Assembly (NCBI GenBank): GCA_007131625.1
Contig: SLQC01000040.1
Location: 1 to 35,003, forward strand
Direction: 5' to 3'
Origin: Balneolales bacterium
Lineage (GTDB): Bacteria; Bacteroidota; Rhodothermia; Balneolales; Natronogracilivirgulaceae
Length of the DNA stretch: 35,003 bases
The position numbers and the translations under genes are program-made. Every line of letters begins with the position of its first letter. Position 1 is the stretch's first letter. Shown here piece by piece: positions 34,864 through 35,003 of the stretch. The notes beneath the pieces are model-generated. The model was not told where the DNA came from. It did no database searches and worked only from the letters and a program-made list of their open reading frames with translations.

Positions 34864-35003
34864 CGGGGCCATGCGTTTTGCCGCTACGCCGACGATTTCA
34901 CGATCTACGTGAACTCGCGCATAGCCGGACAAAGGGTGCTGGCTTCGATCACCTGCTTTGTAGAAAAGCGGCTCCGGCTAAAGGTGAACCGGACAAAGAG
35001 TGC
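34864..35003 (+). mobile_element. 5'-truncated group II intron reverse transcriptase/maturase, continues past window
   Basis: The plus-strand frame from 34864 has no stop and reads RGHAFCRYADDFTIYVNSRI, then AGQRVLASITCFVEKRLRLK and VNRTKSA. This is the palm-domain block of group II intron RTs, with the catalytic YADD at 34885-34896. Upstream bases belong to the metallophosphoesterase remnant and no PQGG block is found, so the N-terminal half is absent. The fragment is visibly more GC-rich than its neighbours. The continuation beyond 35003 is unknown. Confidence 0.85.

Noticed and set aside
34837-34932. N-terminal part of the minus-strand frame containing the metallophosphoesterase blocks
   Set aside because: It is antisense to the YADD-bearing reverse-transcriptase fragment on the plus strand, so it is not original phosphoesterase coding sequence.
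34925-35003. 15-bp direct repeat CCGGACAAAGGGTGC / CCGGACAAAGAGTGC, 64 bp apart, thought to be a recombination site
   Set aside because: Both copies lie inside the conserved RT reading frame (AGQRV and NRTKS), so coding similarity explains them.

Overview
This window looks like chromosome of a Bacteroidota-type bacterium, most likely from the Balneolota/Rhodothermota side. The reasons are a long SecA (1121 residues) with an N-terminal insertion and a Cys-rich C-terminus, frequent absence of Shine-Dalgarno sequences, a possible TTTG/TAnnTTTG promoter at secA, many outer-membrane barrels and lipoproteins, and a NrfHA system with Ccs-type haem maturation. The lineage is an inference; no rRNA is present to fix it.

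Layout. 1-5117: assorted metabolic and envelope genes (a methyltransferase-fold protein with a possible signal peptide, coupled to an APC permease; a secreted protein that may be an alpha/alpha-barrel; a creatininase-family hydrolase). 5314-10243, minus strand: an ECF sigma factor, a transmembrane anti-sigma factor and an outer-membrane barrel in translationally coupled order, followed by a secreted unknown and a DUF4382 lipoprotein. The anti-sigma factor and the barrel both end in a CBM48/AMPK-type domain. Near-identical ECF-type promoters (TGTAAC, 16-17 bp, CGTC) lie before the sigma gene and before the lipoprotein, suggesting a small autoregulated envelope or carbohydrate-sensing regulon. 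10367-15769: an M1 metallopeptidase lipoprotein, an AI-2E-family permease and an N-acetylmuramoyl-L-alanine amidase.

15868-22401: the conserved rpmH-rnpA-yidD-yidC cluster (minus) beside secA (plus). The 444 bp between them hold two hairpin-forming elements with a shared loop sequence and different, internally complementary stems.

22469-33577: a nitrite/nitric-oxide module. It contains a DUF4405 membrane protein, an Rrf2 regulator with three Cys, two outer-membrane channels, a CopD-like membrane protein, the di-iron repair protein RIC, a SufR/COG2345-type regulator, and divergently the nrfH-nrfA-resB-ccsA operon for ammonia-forming nitrite reduction plus cytochrome c assembly.

33584-35003: debris directly after ccsA. 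There is a PHP-domain lipoprotein with an abrupt C-terminus, a metallophosphoesterase remnant and, at the right edge on the plus strand, a 5'-truncated group II intron reverse transcriptase fragment with its YADD motif, running off the window.

No tRNA, rRNA, CRISPR array or intact insertion sequence was seen.
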